The position numbers and the translations under genes are program-made. DNA of 64,000 bases from assembly GCA_963786155.1 (NCBI GenBank), contig CAWAXW010000006.1, positions 682,001 through 746,000 of the forward strand. The letters are read 5' to 3'. Shown here one piece after another: positions 18,091 to 30,248 of the stretch. The notes under the pieces are model-generated. The model ran no database searches. It was given only the letters and a program-made list of their open reading frames with translations, and was not told the DNA's origin. This DNA comes from CAWAXW01 sp963786155 (GTDB lineage: Bacteria; Actinomycetota; CADDZG01; WHSQ01). Within the stretch, counting starts at the first letter, position 1; every line of letters begins with the position of its first letter.

Positions 18091-18459
18091 ATGCAGCCGA
18101 CGCGCGTGATCGTTTGTGATGACACGCCCCACATCCGCATGCTCTTGCGGGTGGAGATGGGCTTTGACCCCGACATCGAGGTGGTGGGGGAGGCCGAGAA
18201 CGGCGCCCAGGTGATCGATCTGGCGGCGGAGACCCAGCCGGACGTGATCGTGCTCGACCTTGCCATGCCGGTGATGGACGGCCTGACGGCCTTGCCCGAG
18301 TTGCTACGCGTGGCTCCGGAGTCGAAGGTGATCGTGCTGACGAGCTACGACGAGGCCTCGACCGGCCGCGAGGCGTTGGCGTTGGGCGCGTCGGCCTTCC
18401 TCGACAAGGCCAGGGGTGTCTCGGATATCTCGGATGTCATCCACCTGCACTCGGATTGA
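18091..18459 (+). CDS. Stand-alone response regulator receiver domain
   Basis: A 122-residue single-domain receiver. The acidic pocket (VCDD, residues 9-11), the phospho-acceptor D56 in VIVLDLAMPVMDG, the Thr in VIVLTS and the Lys in AFLDKA are all present, so it should accept a phosphate. There is no DNA-binding or enzymatic output domain; it stops about 20 residues after the Lys. The ATG at 18091 is preferred; a GTG sits three bases before it and the frame is open to 18016. No histidine kinase lies in the window. It sits alone between two tRNA genes that read the other way. CheY-like or Spo0F-like phosphorelay roles are possible. Confidence 0.8.
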   Translation: MQPTRVIVCDDTPHIRMLLRVEMGFDPDIEVVGEAENGAQVIDLAAETQPDVIVLDLAMPVMDGLTALPELLRVAPESKVIVLTSYDEASTGREALALGASAFLDKARGVSDISDVIHLHSD

Positions 18460-18496
18460 CACCGTTTAGTTACTTAGTGAACGCGATGCTTGATTC

Positions 18497-18574
18497 TGGT
18501 CGGGATGGCCGGATTCGAACCGGCGGCCTCGGCGTCCCAAACGCCGCGCGCTAACCAAGCTGCGCCACATCCCG
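18497..18574 (-). tRNA. tRNA-Pro, anticodon TGG
   Basis: On the minus strand: acceptor stem CGGGATG/CATCCCG, D arm with GGCGCAGCTTGGTTAGCGC, anticodon stem CGGCG/CGCCG around TTTGGGA (anticodon TGG, codon CCA), and T arm with CCGGTTCGAATCCGG. The discriminator A and the 3' CCA are encoded, at 18497-18500, unlike the other two tRNAs in this window. Confidence 0.93.
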
Positions 18575-18882
18575 GTGGCCCTCATCCTAATTCGTTGCGA
18601 AGTGCGCTAAATTGCACGCCGGGCAACACGCTTTGCGGCGCGATCAAAGTGACAGCGGCGTCACGATCCTCCGGTCTCACCGTTCTTTAAATTGTCCTTG
18701 CGGCGTATGCTGCGCACTGTAAGCAAAGGAAGCTCAGACCGGGGGTCAGGGGCCGTCATCCCCACTTCGTCCGCCTAGTGCGGCTCCTGGCCCCCGTCCT
18801 GTGCTTCGTACTTTCAGGCGCGCGGCTCACAACACTCGGACCGGGATTCTTTCTCACCCCCGGCGCATAACATGGCGCTCCG
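18575..18882 (+). promoter_or_regulatory. Non-coding region upstream of tig with inverted repeats
   Basis: A 308-base stretch without a supported gene, between tRNA-Pro (leaving leftward) and tig (rightward). It must hold the tig-clpP-clpX promoter. Two structures stand out: a short palindrome GTGAC-N6-GTCAC at 18649-18664, possible as an operator, and a long imperfect inverted repeat with 21-base arms at 18736-18756 and 18781-18801 (GGGGGTCAGGGGCC-like against its complement). The second could fold as a leader hairpin in the tig mRNA. I cannot fix a -35/-10 pair, and the ribosome-binding site before the ATG at 18883 is weak. Confidence 0.4.
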
Positions 18883-20215
18883 ATGAAGACCCCCACGTTG
18901 CAGACCGCCGCCGAACGACTCGACGGCGATCGCGTGAAGCTCCGCGTGGAGGTTCCTCAAGAAGCGCTCGAACCCGCCGTTGCCGCGGCCTACAAGCGAT
19001 GGGCCAAGGAGATCAAAGTTCCGGGGTTCCGCCAGGGCAAGGTGCCGCGGCAGATCATCGACGCAAGGGTTGGACCGGGCGCCGTCTTCGAGGAGGCGAT
19101 AAGGGACGCGCTGCCGGGTCTCTACGACCAGGCAATGAGGGCTGAAGAGCTCCAAGCGATCGCCCCCCCGGACATCGAGATCCTTGACCTGGTAGAGGGC
19201 GCCGCCCTCGTGTTCGAGGCAACAGTCGACGTACGCCCCGACATCAACTTGCCCGACCTGGCTGCGCTGCGGGTCGAAGCCCCTGATTCCCAAGTCACCG
19301 ACTCGGATGTCGAGGAACAACTCGAACGGCTCAGGGATCGCTTCGCCGAGCTCGAGACCGTGGGACGGGACGCACGTCGAGGGGACCACGTCTTGATCGA
19401 CCTCAAGGGGACGCGTCACGACCAACCGGTGGAGGGAGCCGGCGCTCCCGATCTGCTCTACGAGGTGGGATCGAGGAGCGGTCCGGCCAAGCTGGATGAG
19501 GAGCTCGAAGGGAATCGGGCCGGAGCGATCCTGAAGTTCAACGACATCGGTCCCGACGGCGAGGACACCGTGTTCACCGTGTTGCTCAAAGAGGTCAAGG
19601 CCAAGAAGCTCCCGCCCCTGGACGACGAGTTCGCCAAGACCGTGGGCGAGTACGAGACGCTGGACGAGCTGAAAGCCGACCTCACGGAGCGCTTGGGCGA
19701 CTCCAAGAGGCGGTTCGTAGAGGACCAGATCGGCAACCTGATCCTCGAGGCCCTCGTGAACGCCTCCGACCTCGAGGCTCCCGAGAAGCTCGTCGAGAGC
19801 GAGTTCGAGCACCGGCTGCACCACTTCGAAGACGATCTCAAGAGCGCCGGGTTGTCGATGGACGAGTACGGCAGCCGGGTCCAGCTCACCGAGCTCGAGA
19901 TCCGCCGGGACATGCGGACCCAATCGGCCCGCTCGGTGAAAGCCGAGCTCCTGCTCGAAGAGGTCGCCAAGGAGGCGGACGTCCAGGTCACAGACGAGGA
20001 TACTCGGCCGCGAGATAGCGCTGCTTGCTGCAAGCATGCAGCGGGATCCCCAGGAGGTGGCCGAAGAACTTGCCAAAGCCGGTCGTTTCGGAGCACTCGC
20101 AGCCGATATCATGCGCCGCAAGGCACTCGATCATGTCGTGAGCGTTGCGGATGTGGTGGGGCGCCCGAGCCGGGTGGGCTCTGAAGAGGAAGAGGGTCAG
20201 ACGACCGATGGATGA
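18883..20215 (+). CDS. tig: Trigger factor, frameshifted near the C terminus
   Basis: Ribosome-bound chaperone and peptidyl-prolyl isomerase that meets nascent chains at the exit tunnel. The ribosome-binding loop motif is clear (VPGFRQGKVPRQII, near residues 46-59), followed by the FKBP-like and long helical C-terminal domains. At about 20001 the frame breaks: GAG GAT A CTC should read GAG GAT CTC, giving DEDLGREIALLAASMQRD and then DPQEVAEELAKAG, a normal trigger factor tail, to the TGA at 20213-20215. Without repair the frame would end at 20184 in junk. The repaired protein has about 443 residues. The end overlaps the clpP start by eight bases, and the tig-clpP-clpX order is widely conserved. 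Confidence 0.9.
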
Positions 20216-20909
20216 ATCTAGAGACTCGTATAAGAACTACCTGGTCCCCGTGGTCGTAGAACAGACCAGCCGCGGCGAGCGGGCTTTCGACATCTACTCG
20301 CGGCTCCTCAAGGAGCGCATCGTCATGCTCGGCACTCCTGTCGACGATCAGGTCGCCAACCTCATCGTGGCGCAGCTGCTCCACCTCGAGTCCGAGGACC
20401 CCGACAAGGACATCAGCATCTACATCAACTCGCCGGGCGGCATGGTTTACGCGGGCATGGCGATCTACGACACCATGCAGTACATCAAGCCGGACGTCTC
20501 GACCATCTGCGTCGGCATGGCGATGTCGATGGGCGCGATCCTGCTGTGCGGCGGGGCGACGGGTAAGCGGTTCGCCCTCCCGAACGCCAAGATCATGATC
20601 CACCAGGGTTCCGCAGGTTTCTCGGGAACGCCGACGGATATCGAGATCCATGCCAAAGAGGTGCTGTCACTCCGTCGCCGGATGGCCGAGATCATCGCCC
20701 ACCATTCCAGTGTCGACGTCGAGCAGGTCGAGAAGGACATCGATCGGGACCGCTTCATGACCTCTGAAGAAGCCAAGGGCTATGGGATAATCGACGAGAT
20801 CATCAGCAGCCGCGCTGCGGTCGAGAAGAGCGGGGGGAAAGCCCTCAAGGGCGAAGCCGCTCGGCTCGTCGAGGCGCCAGCCGAAGCTCCTGCCAAGAAG
20901 GAAGAGTAG
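20208..20909 (+). CDS. clpP: ATP-dependent Clp protease proteolytic subunit
   Basis: The serine peptidase subunit that forms the double-heptamer chamber of ClpXP/ClpCP. From the ATG at 20208 the catalytic triad is S107 (GMAMSMGA), H132 (MIHQG) and D181 (DRDRF), in the normal positions for a 233-residue ClpP. The N terminus (DESRDSYKNYLVPVVVEQ) fits the axial-loop region. An open frame upstream to 20145 is not used: it would run into the tig tail, whereas 20208 overlaps the repaired tig stop by eight bases. The C-terminal 30 residues are Ala/Glu/Lys-rich and probably flexible. clpX follows after 13 bases. Only one clpP is seen here, although actinobacteria often have two. Confidence 0.95.
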   Translation: MDESRDSYKNYLVPVVVEQTSRGERAFDIYSRLLKERIVMLGTPVDDQVANLIVAQLLHLESEDPDKDISIYINSPGGMVYAGMAIYDTMQYIKPDVSTICVGMAMSMGAILLCGGATGKRFALPNAKIMIHQGSAGFSGTPTDIEIHAKEVLSLRRRMAEIIAHHSSVDVEQVEKDIDRDRFMTSEEAKGYGIIDEIISSRAAVEKSGGKALKGEAARLVEAPAEAPAKKEE

Positions 20910-20922
20910 GAACGGGGGGCAC

Positions 20923-22197
20923 GTGCCGAAGTTCGGTGACGGAGGAGACCTGCTGAAGTGCTCTTTCTGCGGTAAATCGCAGAAGCAGGTCAAGAAGCTG
21001 ATCGCCGGCCCGGGCGTGTACATCTGCGACGAGTGCATCGACCTCTGCAACGAGATCATCGAGGAAGAGCTCTCCGAAACCCCCGAGCTCAAGCTCGAAG
21101 ACCTTCCCAAGCCCAAAGAGATCTACGAGTTCCTCAACGACTACATCGTCGGCCAGGAACAGGCGAAGAAGGTCCTTTCGGTCGCCGTTTACAACCACTA
21201 CAAGCGTATCCAGGTGGGCAGCTCCAACGACGGTGAGGTCGAGCTCGCCAAGTCCAACATCCTTCTGCTCGGGCCCACCGGCTGCGGGAAGACACTTCTG
21301 GCGCAGACGTTGGCGCGCATGCTTAACGTTCCGTTCGCGATCGCGGATGCCACCGCGCTCACCGAGGCGGGCTATGTCGGCGAGGACGTCGAGAACATTC
21401 TTCTCAAGCTGATCCAAGCTGCCGACTACGACGTCAAGCGGGCCGAGACGGGGATCATCTACATCGACGAGGTCGACAAGATCGCTCGCAAGTCGGAGAA
21501 CCCGTCGATCACGCGCGATGTCTCCGGCGAGGGCGTTCAGCAAGCCCTTCTGAAGATCCTCGAGGGAACGACCGCGAGCGTTCCCCCTCAGGGCGGGCGC
21601 AAGCATCCCCATCAGGAGTTCATCCAGATCGACACGACGAACGTGCTGTTCATCTGCGGCGGTGCTTTCGCCGGCCTCGAGAAGTTGATCGAGTCCCGGA
21701 TCGGCCACAAGGGCGTTGGCTTCGGCGCCGACATCCGCCGGATGGAGGAGAAGGACCTCGGCACGATCCTCGCTCACGTCTTGCCGGAGGACCTCCTGAA
21801 ATACGGGCTGATCCCCGAGTTCGTCGGGCGCCTGCCCGTCATCACTCACGTGCACAACCTCGACGAGGACGCGCTCGTCAAGATCCTCACCGAGCCTCGG
21901 AACGCTCTCATCAAGCAATACATGAAGTTCTTCGACTTCGACGGTGTCGAGCTCGAGTTCACGGACGATGCACTCGAGGCGGTGGCCGAGCAATCGATGC
22001 TTCGGGGCACCGGCGCGCGCGGCCTCCGAGCGATCCTCGAAGAGGTGCTGCTCAACGTGATGTACGACCTGCCGAGCCGCGAGGACGTGGGCAAGTGCGT
22101 GATCACACGCGAGGTGGTTCGGGAGAAGGTGAATCCGACGCTCGTACCCCGCGCCAAAGAGCGCGCCGAGCGCCCGCCACGCGAACGCTCCGCCTAG
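20923..22197 (+). CDS. clpX: ATP-dependent Clp protease ATP-binding subunit ClpX
   Basis: AAA+ unfoldase that feeds tagged proteins into ClpP. The N-terminal zinc-binding domain is present (CSFCGKSQ and CDECIDLC, four Cys, residues 11-40). Walker A GPTGCGKT, Walker B IIYIDEVDK, sensor 1 and the arginine-containing R-box (LRGTGARGLRAI) are in order. The ClpP-contact loop reads VGFGAD, a mild change from the common IGFGA. A GTG start is used, 13 bases after clpP, so it is likely co-transcribed. 424 residues, typical for the family. Confidence 0.95.
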   Translation: MPKFGDGGDLLKCSFCGKSQKQVKKLIAGPGVYICDECIDLCNEIIEEELSETPELKLEDLPKPKEIYEFLNDYIVGQEQAKKVLSVAVYNHYKRIQVGSSNDGEVELAKSNILLLGPTGCGKTLLAQTLARMLNVPFAIADATALTEAGYVGEDVENILLKLIQAADYDVKRAETGIIYIDEVDKIARKSENPSITRDVSGEGVQQALLKILEGTTASVPPQGGRKHPHQEFIQIDTTNVLFICGGAFAGLEKLIESRIGHKGVGFGADIRRMEEKDLGTILAHVLPEDLLKYGLIPEFVGRLPVITHVHNLDEDALVKILTEPRNALIKQYMKFFDFDGVELEFTDDALEAVAEQSMLRGTGARGLRAILEEVLLNVMYDLPSREDVGKCVITREVVREKVNPTLVPRAKERAERPPRERSA

Positions 22198-22262
22198 GCC
22201 ACTAGGCACTTATAGGCTCGTTCTCCCGTACCGCCGGGTGCGGATCTTGATGGAGGTTTGAC

Positions 22263-23803
22263 GTGCGCAAGTCACTGGTCATCGCATTGATCGTCGCGAC
22301 CCTTGCAGGAGGCGTCGCATTCGCCGCCATCAAGATCTTCCAGCCGGAGGAAGACCTCGCTGTGAGATACGTCCCGGAGGACGCCCTCGCCTACGGGAGC
22401 CTCTTCTTGGATCCGGGCAACGCTCAGAAGATCGCGATCGAGGATCTGCTGTCGAGGTTCCCGAACGCCGATGACCCAGAGCAAGCCGGCGACCTCCTCG
22501 TCGATCTCTTCAATGAAGCGCTGGCAGCCGAGGGACTGACCTTCGAAGACGACATCGAGCCGTGGTTCGGCGACCAGCTTGCGTTCTTCGCCGAGCCGCC
22601 CTCATTACTGAATGGGGAGACCAATGCAGCGGCGCTCATCGGGGTGATCGACTCCGGCAAGGCGCACTCGTTCCTCGCCGGGCTCGCCAAGGAGGAGGCC
22701 GGGGTCCAGGAGGCGACCTATCAAGGATTCAAGTACTTCCGAGAGGATGATTTCGCCGTTGGAGTCGTCGACGATTTCCTCGTCGCCGGCACGGAAGGCG
22801 GACTGAAGAGCGCCGTCGATGCTCACACAGGCGAGTCGCTTGCGGACTCCGATCGATTCCAGGAGGTGGCCGACAGCCTCGAGGAGGATCGCGTTGCGCT
22901 CTTCTTCCTCGATCTCGGGCCGATCATGCAGTTCGCCCAGATGGCCGGGGGCGATCTCGGGTTCCTCGGCTTCGACGAGCCTTTCGGAGCGGTGATCTAC
23001 ACGCGTTCCAATGGCCTCGTCTTCGAAACGAGTACGGGGGCCGGGCCGGGCGAGGGTGATAGCCCAGGCCTCCTCCCGGAACTACCTGATAGCGCGTGGG
23101 GAGCCATCGGCTTGACCGGCATGGGAGATCAGATAAGGGAGTTCTACGAAGGTTTGGCAAGCTCGGCGATCCCCGGAGTAGATCTCGGCGCGATAGCGGA
23201 CCAGTTCAGGCAGGAGACGGGTCTCGATCTCGAGGCCGACGTGCTCGGGTGGATCGAAGACGGGGGGCTTTTCATCGCGGGACGCGACGAGCCGGACCTC
23301 GGCGGAGGAGCCGTCCTGTCGACCAACGATCCCGATGCCACAGCGCGCGCAGTGAAGGTGCTCGAGAGAGTGCTCGAGAAAGAAGGAGAGCCGGTTGGGC
23401 CCTCGCAGGTTGAGGGGTACGAGGGGTTCACGATCAAGTCCCAAGTCGAGGGAGTACCCGAGTCGGTCACCACGTACGGCCCCGACTTCCACGTCGTCTA
23501 CTCGGGCAACCTCCTCTTTGCGGGCGTCGGTGAGCGCTATGCCGAACAGGTGCTGACTGGTGAAGCGACGTTGGCCGATGACCCGACCTTTGAAGATGCA
23601 GGCGCCGCTCTGGGCGAAGGGTTCACTATCTCCGTCTTCCTGAACATCGACACCGTCACCGAGATCGCGGAGGCCGCCGGGGCATCCACCGACGAGATCT
23701 ATGTGACCGACGTCAAGCCGTTCCTCGATCCCATTTCGTTCATCGCAGCCGGCTCCAAGAAGGTCGGCGACAGGGTCACCCAGCGCCTGCTCATCGGCGT
23801 CCC

Positions 23804-23807
<4 letters not shown>
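22263..23807 (+). CDS. DUF3352 protein, membrane-anchored or secreted
   Basis: A 514-residue protein of the DUF3352 type, function unknown. The N terminus has one hydrophobic segment (SLVIALIVATLAGGVAFAAIKIF, residues 4-26), a signal peptide or anchor, then a large acidic extracytoplasmic part. The family look comes from VRYVPEDALAYGSLFLDP near residue 35, repeated blocks of about 100 residues with phrases like DDFLVAGTE and LLFAGVGERYAEQVL, and ALIGVIDSGKAHSFL. No catalytic motif is visible. It starts 65 bases after clpX, and its stop overlaps the valS start by four bases (GTGA), so it is coupled to valS. Its place among housekeeping genes hints at a core envelope role, which is inference. 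Confidence 0.72.
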
Positions 23808-26434
<2,627 letters not shown>

Positions 26435-26439
26435 CGGAA

Positions 26440-27747
26440 ATGGGATGGCCGGAGGCGGTTGCCCACCTCGACTCCCTTGGAGTCGACGCGATGCGCTCGC
26501 TGCATCCGGGCAAACACCGGATCGAGGCTCTTGTCGAGGCTCTCGATCATCCCGAGCGCAGGGTCCCCGCCATCCACATCACCGGAAGCAACGGCAAGAC
26601 CTCCACGGCTCGCATCACGGGCTCGCTACTCGAGGCTGCCGGTCTCTCGGTGGGAACGTTCACGTCCCCTCATCTGCAATCGGTCAGGGAGAGGATCGCC
26701 CTCAACGGCACGCCGATCGACGAGGCCGCCTTCGGGGAGCTGTTCGACCACATCAGGCCCTACGTCGAGCTCGTCGAGACCCGGTTGGGGGAGCGCTTGT
26801 CCTACTTCGAGCTCCTGACCGGCATGTTCTACCTGTGGGCGGCCGAACACCCCGTGGATGCGTTGGTCGTGGAGGTGGGGCTGGGGGGGCGCTGGGACGC
26901 CACGAACGTGGTCGACGCCCCGGTCGCCGTGATCACCAACATCGGCCTGGAGCACACCGACCTATTGGGCACGGATCGGACGACGATAGCGGCGGAGAAG
27001 TCCGGGATCGTGAAGGTCAATGCGACTCTCGTCACCGCGGAGCGAGACCCGAGCGTCCTAAAGGTGCTGAGCCAGGCTGCCGGGGACGTCGAGGCCCAGA
27101 TGTCCGTTCTCGGGAGGGACTTCGACATCAAGGAGAATCTGGTGGCGTTCGGTGGTCGCTACTTGTCGCTTGCATCCAGCAGGCGTACCTACGACGGTCT
27201 CTTCCTGTCCCTTCATGGTTCGCACCAAGTGGACAACGCCGCGACCGCGGTGGAAGCAGTCACCCGCTTCCTACCCGCGCACGAACTCGAGCAGGATCTG
27301 ATCGCACAGGGTTTGGCAAACGTTTATCTGCCCGGCCGCCTGGAGCACGTTCCGAACGAAGATGGCCCGACGCTATTGCTCGACGTAGCGCACAATCCAG
27401 ACGGTGTCTCCGCGCTCGTGTCGAGCTTGACGGAGGCGTTCTCGTTCAACGGTATTGACTTCGTCATCGGCGTTCTGCGTGACAAGGATGTGGGCGGGAT
27501 GATGGCGGAGTTGTCCCGCGTCGAGTGCACGGTCACTGCAACTGAAGCCAAGAGCGAACGTTCGGTCCCGGCGGACGAGGTTCGCGCCACGGCAGAGAAT
27601 GCAGGCCTCACTGCACAGGCGATAGACGATGTCGCAAAGGCGGTGGAGCATGCGGTCGGTACTTCGGCTCCCGGCCGGCTGGTATGCGTTACCGGGTCTC
27701 ACTACGTAGTGGGGGAGGCTCGCACCTATCTGATGGGAGGGAACTGA
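26440..27747 (+). CDS. folC: Folylpolyglutamate synthase / dihydrofolate synthase
   Basis: Mur ligase family enzyme that adds glutamates to folates and, in many bacteria, also joins glutamate to dihydropteroate. The ATP loop is ITGSNGKTSTA near residue 47, then TSPHLQSVRERI (substrate loop), VEVGLGGRWDATN near 142, TNIGLEHTDLLG and EKSGIVK, and the C-terminal LLDVAHNPDGVSAL near 312. All are standard FolC motifs in the right order over 435 residues. The TGA overlaps the ndk ATG by one base, and it sits six bases after valS, a common valS-folC arrangement. Confidence 0.93.
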   Translation: MGWPEAVAHLDSLGVDAMRSLHPGKHRIEALVEALDHPERRVPAIHITGSNGKTSTARITGSLLEAAGLSVGTFTSPHLQSVRERIALNGTPIDEAAFGELFDHIRPYVELVETRLGERLSYFELLTGMFYLWAAEHPVDALVVEVGLGGRWDATNVVDAPVAVITNIGLEHTDLLGTDRTTIAAEKSGIVKVNATLVTAERDPSVLKVLSQAAGDVEAQMSVLGRDFDIKENLVAFGGRYLSLASSRRTYDGLFLSLHGSHQVDNAATAVEAVTRFLPAHELEQDLIAQGLANVYLPGRLEHVPNEDGPTLLLDVAHNPDGVSALVSSLTEAFSFNGIDFVIGVLRDKDVGGMMAELSRVECTVTATEAKSERSVPADEVRATAENAGLTAQAIDDVAKAVEHAVGTSAPGRLVCVTGSHYVVGEARTYLMGGN

Positions 27748-28151
27748 TGGCTGTTGAGAGGACTCTGATACTGGTCAAGCCCGACGGCGTGAAGCGAAGG
27801 CTGGCCGGTGAAGTGATCCGCCGCATCGAGGCGAAGGGTTTCAAGCTCGCGGAGATGAAGCTGTTCACGATCGATCGGGACCTGGCCGAGCGCCACTACG
27901 GAGAGCATGTCGACAAGCCGTTCTTCGGCGAGCTCGTATCGTTCATAACGTCGGGACCCGTGGTCGCTATGGTCATCGAGGGAGAGAACGCCGTGGCCGG
28001 CATGCGCCAGATAATGGGCGCGACCAACCCCCTGGAAGCCGCTCCGGGGTCGATCCGAGGCGACTATGCAACCCTGATCGGCGAAAACATCGTGCACGGC
28101 TCAGACTCGCCGGAATCGGCCGAGAGAGAGGTCCAACTCTTCTTCGGCTAG
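27747..28151 (+). CDS. ndk: Nucleoside diphosphate kinase
   Basis: Transfers the gamma-phosphate between nucleoside tri- and diphosphates through a phosphohistidine. 134 residues with ERTLILVKPDGVKRRLAGE at the start, the Kpn-loop region, and the active-site His in NIVHGSDSPESAEREV near residue 117. The ATG at 27747 overlaps the folC stop. The frame extends upstream to 27684, but that part is the end of folC. It is followed by a 43-base gap and mreB. Confidence 0.96.
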   Translation: MAVERTLILVKPDGVKRRLAGEVIRRIEAKGFKLAEMKLFTIDRDLAERHYGEHVDKPFFGELVSFITSGPVVAMVIEGENAVAGMRQIMGATNPLEAAPGSIRGDYATLIGENIVHGSDSPESAEREVQLFFG

Positions 28152-28194
28152 TCTTTACTTCTTTGCACGTAACAAAGACTTCCCTGGAGAGAGT

Positions 28195-29225
28195 GTGGAC
28201 AGCGTTTTCCAACTGATCGGCCGCGACATGGCCGTCGACCTCGGCACCGCGAACACCCTCGTGTACGTGCGCGGCCGCGGCATCGTTCTGAACGAGCCGT
28301 CGGTTGTTGCGATCAACACGAAGTCCGGTGCCATTCTCGCGGTCGGTTCCGAGGCCAAGCAGATGATCGGTCGCACCCCGGCGCACATCGTTGCCATCCG
28401 TCCGCTAAAGGACGGGGTCATCGCCGACTTTGACGTCACCGAGAAGATGCTTCGCTACTTCATCCAGAAGGTCCACCGGCGTTCTTTCCTCGTAAAGCCC
28501 AGGGTCGTCGTTTGTGTACCGTCGGGCATCACGGGCGTAGAGCAACGCGGAGTTGAGGAAGCAACGATCTCTGCCGGTGCGCGCGGTGCCTTCATCATCG
28601 AAGAGCCGATGGCCGCCGCGATTGGGGCCGGTCTACCGGTACACGAGCCGACGGGGAACATGGTTGTCGACATCGGTGGAGGCACGACCGAAGTTGCAGT
28701 CGTTTCTCTCGGCGGCATCGTAACGAGCCAGTCGATCCGGATCGGTGGCGACGAACTCGACGAAGCGATCATCACTTACGTAAAGAAGGAGTACTCCCTG
28801 ATGCTCGGGGAGCGCACCTCAGAAGAGATCAAGATGGCGATCGGTTCGGCGTTCCCGATGCCGGACGAACGCCAAGCGGAGATCCGAGGTCGCGACCTCG
28901 TAAGCGGTCTTCCGAAAACGATCGTCGTGGCTGCCGAGGAGATCCGGCGCGCGATCGAGGAACCCGTCAACGCGATCGTCGACGCGGTGAAGAACACGTT
29001 GGACAAGACGCCGCCGGAGCTCGCGGCCGACATCATGGACAAGGGCATCGTCCTGGCCGGCGGCGGATCCTGCTGAAAGGCCTAGACGAGCGGCTCAAGC
29101 ACGAGACTGGCATGCCCATCCACATCGCCGAGGACCCGCTTTTCGCGGTCGCCATAGGCTCCGGCAAATGCCTCGAGGAATTCGACGCCCTCAAGCGAGT
29201 CTTAATCTCCAATACTCGGCATTAG
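28195..29225 (+). CDS. mreB: Rod shape-determining protein MreB, frameshifted at the C terminus
   Basis: Actin-like ATPase that forms membrane filaments guiding peripheral wall synthesis. The GTG at 28195 gives MDSVFQLIGRDMAVDLGTANTLVYVRGRG (phosphate 1), DIGGGTTEVAVVS near residue 162 (phosphate 2) and the adenosine motif near the end. After VLAGGGS the frame breaks: GGATCCTGCTG at 29066-29076 should be GGATCCCTGCTG. Adding one C gives GGGSLLKGLDERLKHETGM and then HIAEDPLFAVAIGSG, the standard ending, with a TAG at 29223. The repaired length is about 343 residues, normal for MreB. The gene is essential in most rods, so this is best read as a sequencing error. Confidence 0.92.
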
Positions 29226-29282
29226 GGCAGGTCAAGCAGGGTTTTCGCGCTTTCTCGGCGAACTAATAGAGTGTCCAGAGCA

Positions 29283-29332
29283 GGGCGGCCCCTTCGGGTG
29301 TCGGCCGCCCCCAGGTTTCGCTTCCAAGCGAA
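29283..29332 (+). terminator. Two hairpins between mreB and mreC
   Basis: Two perfect stem-loops lie in the 123-base gap: GGGCGGCC/GGCCGCCC with a 12-base loop at 29283-29310, and TTCGCTT/AAGCGAA with a 2-base loop at 29317-29332, followed by GAGGTTTT. The second ends 16 bases before the mreC ATG. They could partly terminate the mreB transcript or shield the mreC start. No strong U tract follows, so full intrinsic termination is unlikely. Confidence 0.4.
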
Positions 29333-29348
29333 GAGGTTTTGACAAACG

Positions 29349-30248
29349 ATGTTTCGCCGGAATGGGCGAGGGCGGTTGCTGTTGCTCATCTTCCTGGCGC
29401 TCTCGGTGGTGGTTATCACCCTCGAGTTCCGTCAGGGTGAGAACGGCCCGCTAGAGCGGGCCAAGGACCTCGCCACGACGGTGGTAGCCCCGATTCAGAG
29501 GGGCATCACCAATGTGGCGCGGCCTATAGGCAACTTCTTCTCTTCGATAGGTGAGCTCGGCGAGTTGCGCTCGCGCAACGCCGAGCTCGAAGACGAGCTG
29601 CGCGCGCTCGAAGCGCGCCTGCGTGAGGCCGACGCGATCGAAGACGAGAACAGGGAGCTTCGCGACACCCTCGACTTGGCAGAGTCGTACAAGACGATGG
29701 ACACGGTCTCCGCGTCGGTGATCGCGCGCGGCCCATCCAATTATCGGTGGACGCGGCTCATCGACAAGGGTGCCTCCGACGGGATCGAGCCGGACATGGC
29801 GGTGGTCGCGGTCGATGGGCTCGTCGGCAAGGTGCTTTCTGTCGAAGCGAACTCGGCCGTAGTGCTCCTCTTGATCGACCCAGAAGCTGCTGCGGCCGCG
29901 CGCACCGAAGGCGTGAGAGATACCGGCTTGATCCAGGGTGACGGCGCGGGGCAGCCTCTCGGATTCGAGCTCGTGAGTCCCAAGGCCGACGTGGACGTCG
30001 GGGATTCCATCGTGACCTCGGGATACGACCGCGGGATCTTCCCACCGGGGATCCCGATCGGTGCGGTGACCTACGCGAGCGGCGCCGGTCCGGAGCTCGA
30101 GCAACTCATCGAGGTCGAGCCGTACGTCGACTTCAACAAGCTCGACTTCCTAACAGTGTTGCTGGAGAGCGGCCCCTATCTAGAGTTGGATGAGAAGCGC
30201 GATGTTGCGGAAAAGGAAAGCGAGGAAGGGCGAGTTGGCGACGGCTAA
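29349..30248 (+). CDS. mreC: Rod shape-determining protein MreC
   Basis: Bitopic elongasome protein linking MreB to the PBP2-RodA synthase. An Arg-rich cytoplasmic start (MFRRNGRGR) precedes one membrane segment (LLLLIFLALSVVVITLEF, about residues 10-27). Residues 70-110 form a coiled coil (RNAELEDELRALEARLREADAI), and the periplasmic beta domain follows with VDGLVGKVLSV and VTSGYDRGIFPPGIPIG, classic MreC. The last 30 residues are charged and overlap the probable mreD start. 299 residues. Confidence 0.93.
   Translation: MFRRNGRGRLLLLIFLALSVVVITLEFRQGENGPLERAKDLATTVVAPIQRGITNVARPIGNFFSSIGELGELRSRNAELEDELRALEARLREADAIEDENRELRDTLDLAESYKTMDTVSASVIARGPSNYRWTRLIDKGASDGIEPDMAVVAVDGLVGKVLSVEANSAVVLLLIDPEAAAAARTEGVRDTGLIQGDGAGQPLGFELVSPKADVDVGDSIVTSGYDRGIFPPGIPIGAVTYASGAGPELEQLIEVEPYVDFNKLDFLTVLLESGPYLELDEKRDVAEKESEEGRVGDG

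Noticed and set aside
18649..18664. CRP-type operator in the tig leader
   Set aside because: GTGA and TCAC are eight bases apart, not six as in the CRP site.
18814..20121. Long minus-strand ORF (435 codons) opposite tig
   Set aside because: It is antisense to a clear trigger factor, has no protein-like motif, and such mirror frames are common in GC-rich DNA.
20845..22209. Long minus-strand ORF (454 codons) opposite clpX
   Set aside because: Low-complexity Leu/Val/Asp-rich translation that mirrors ClpX codons; no start or family support.
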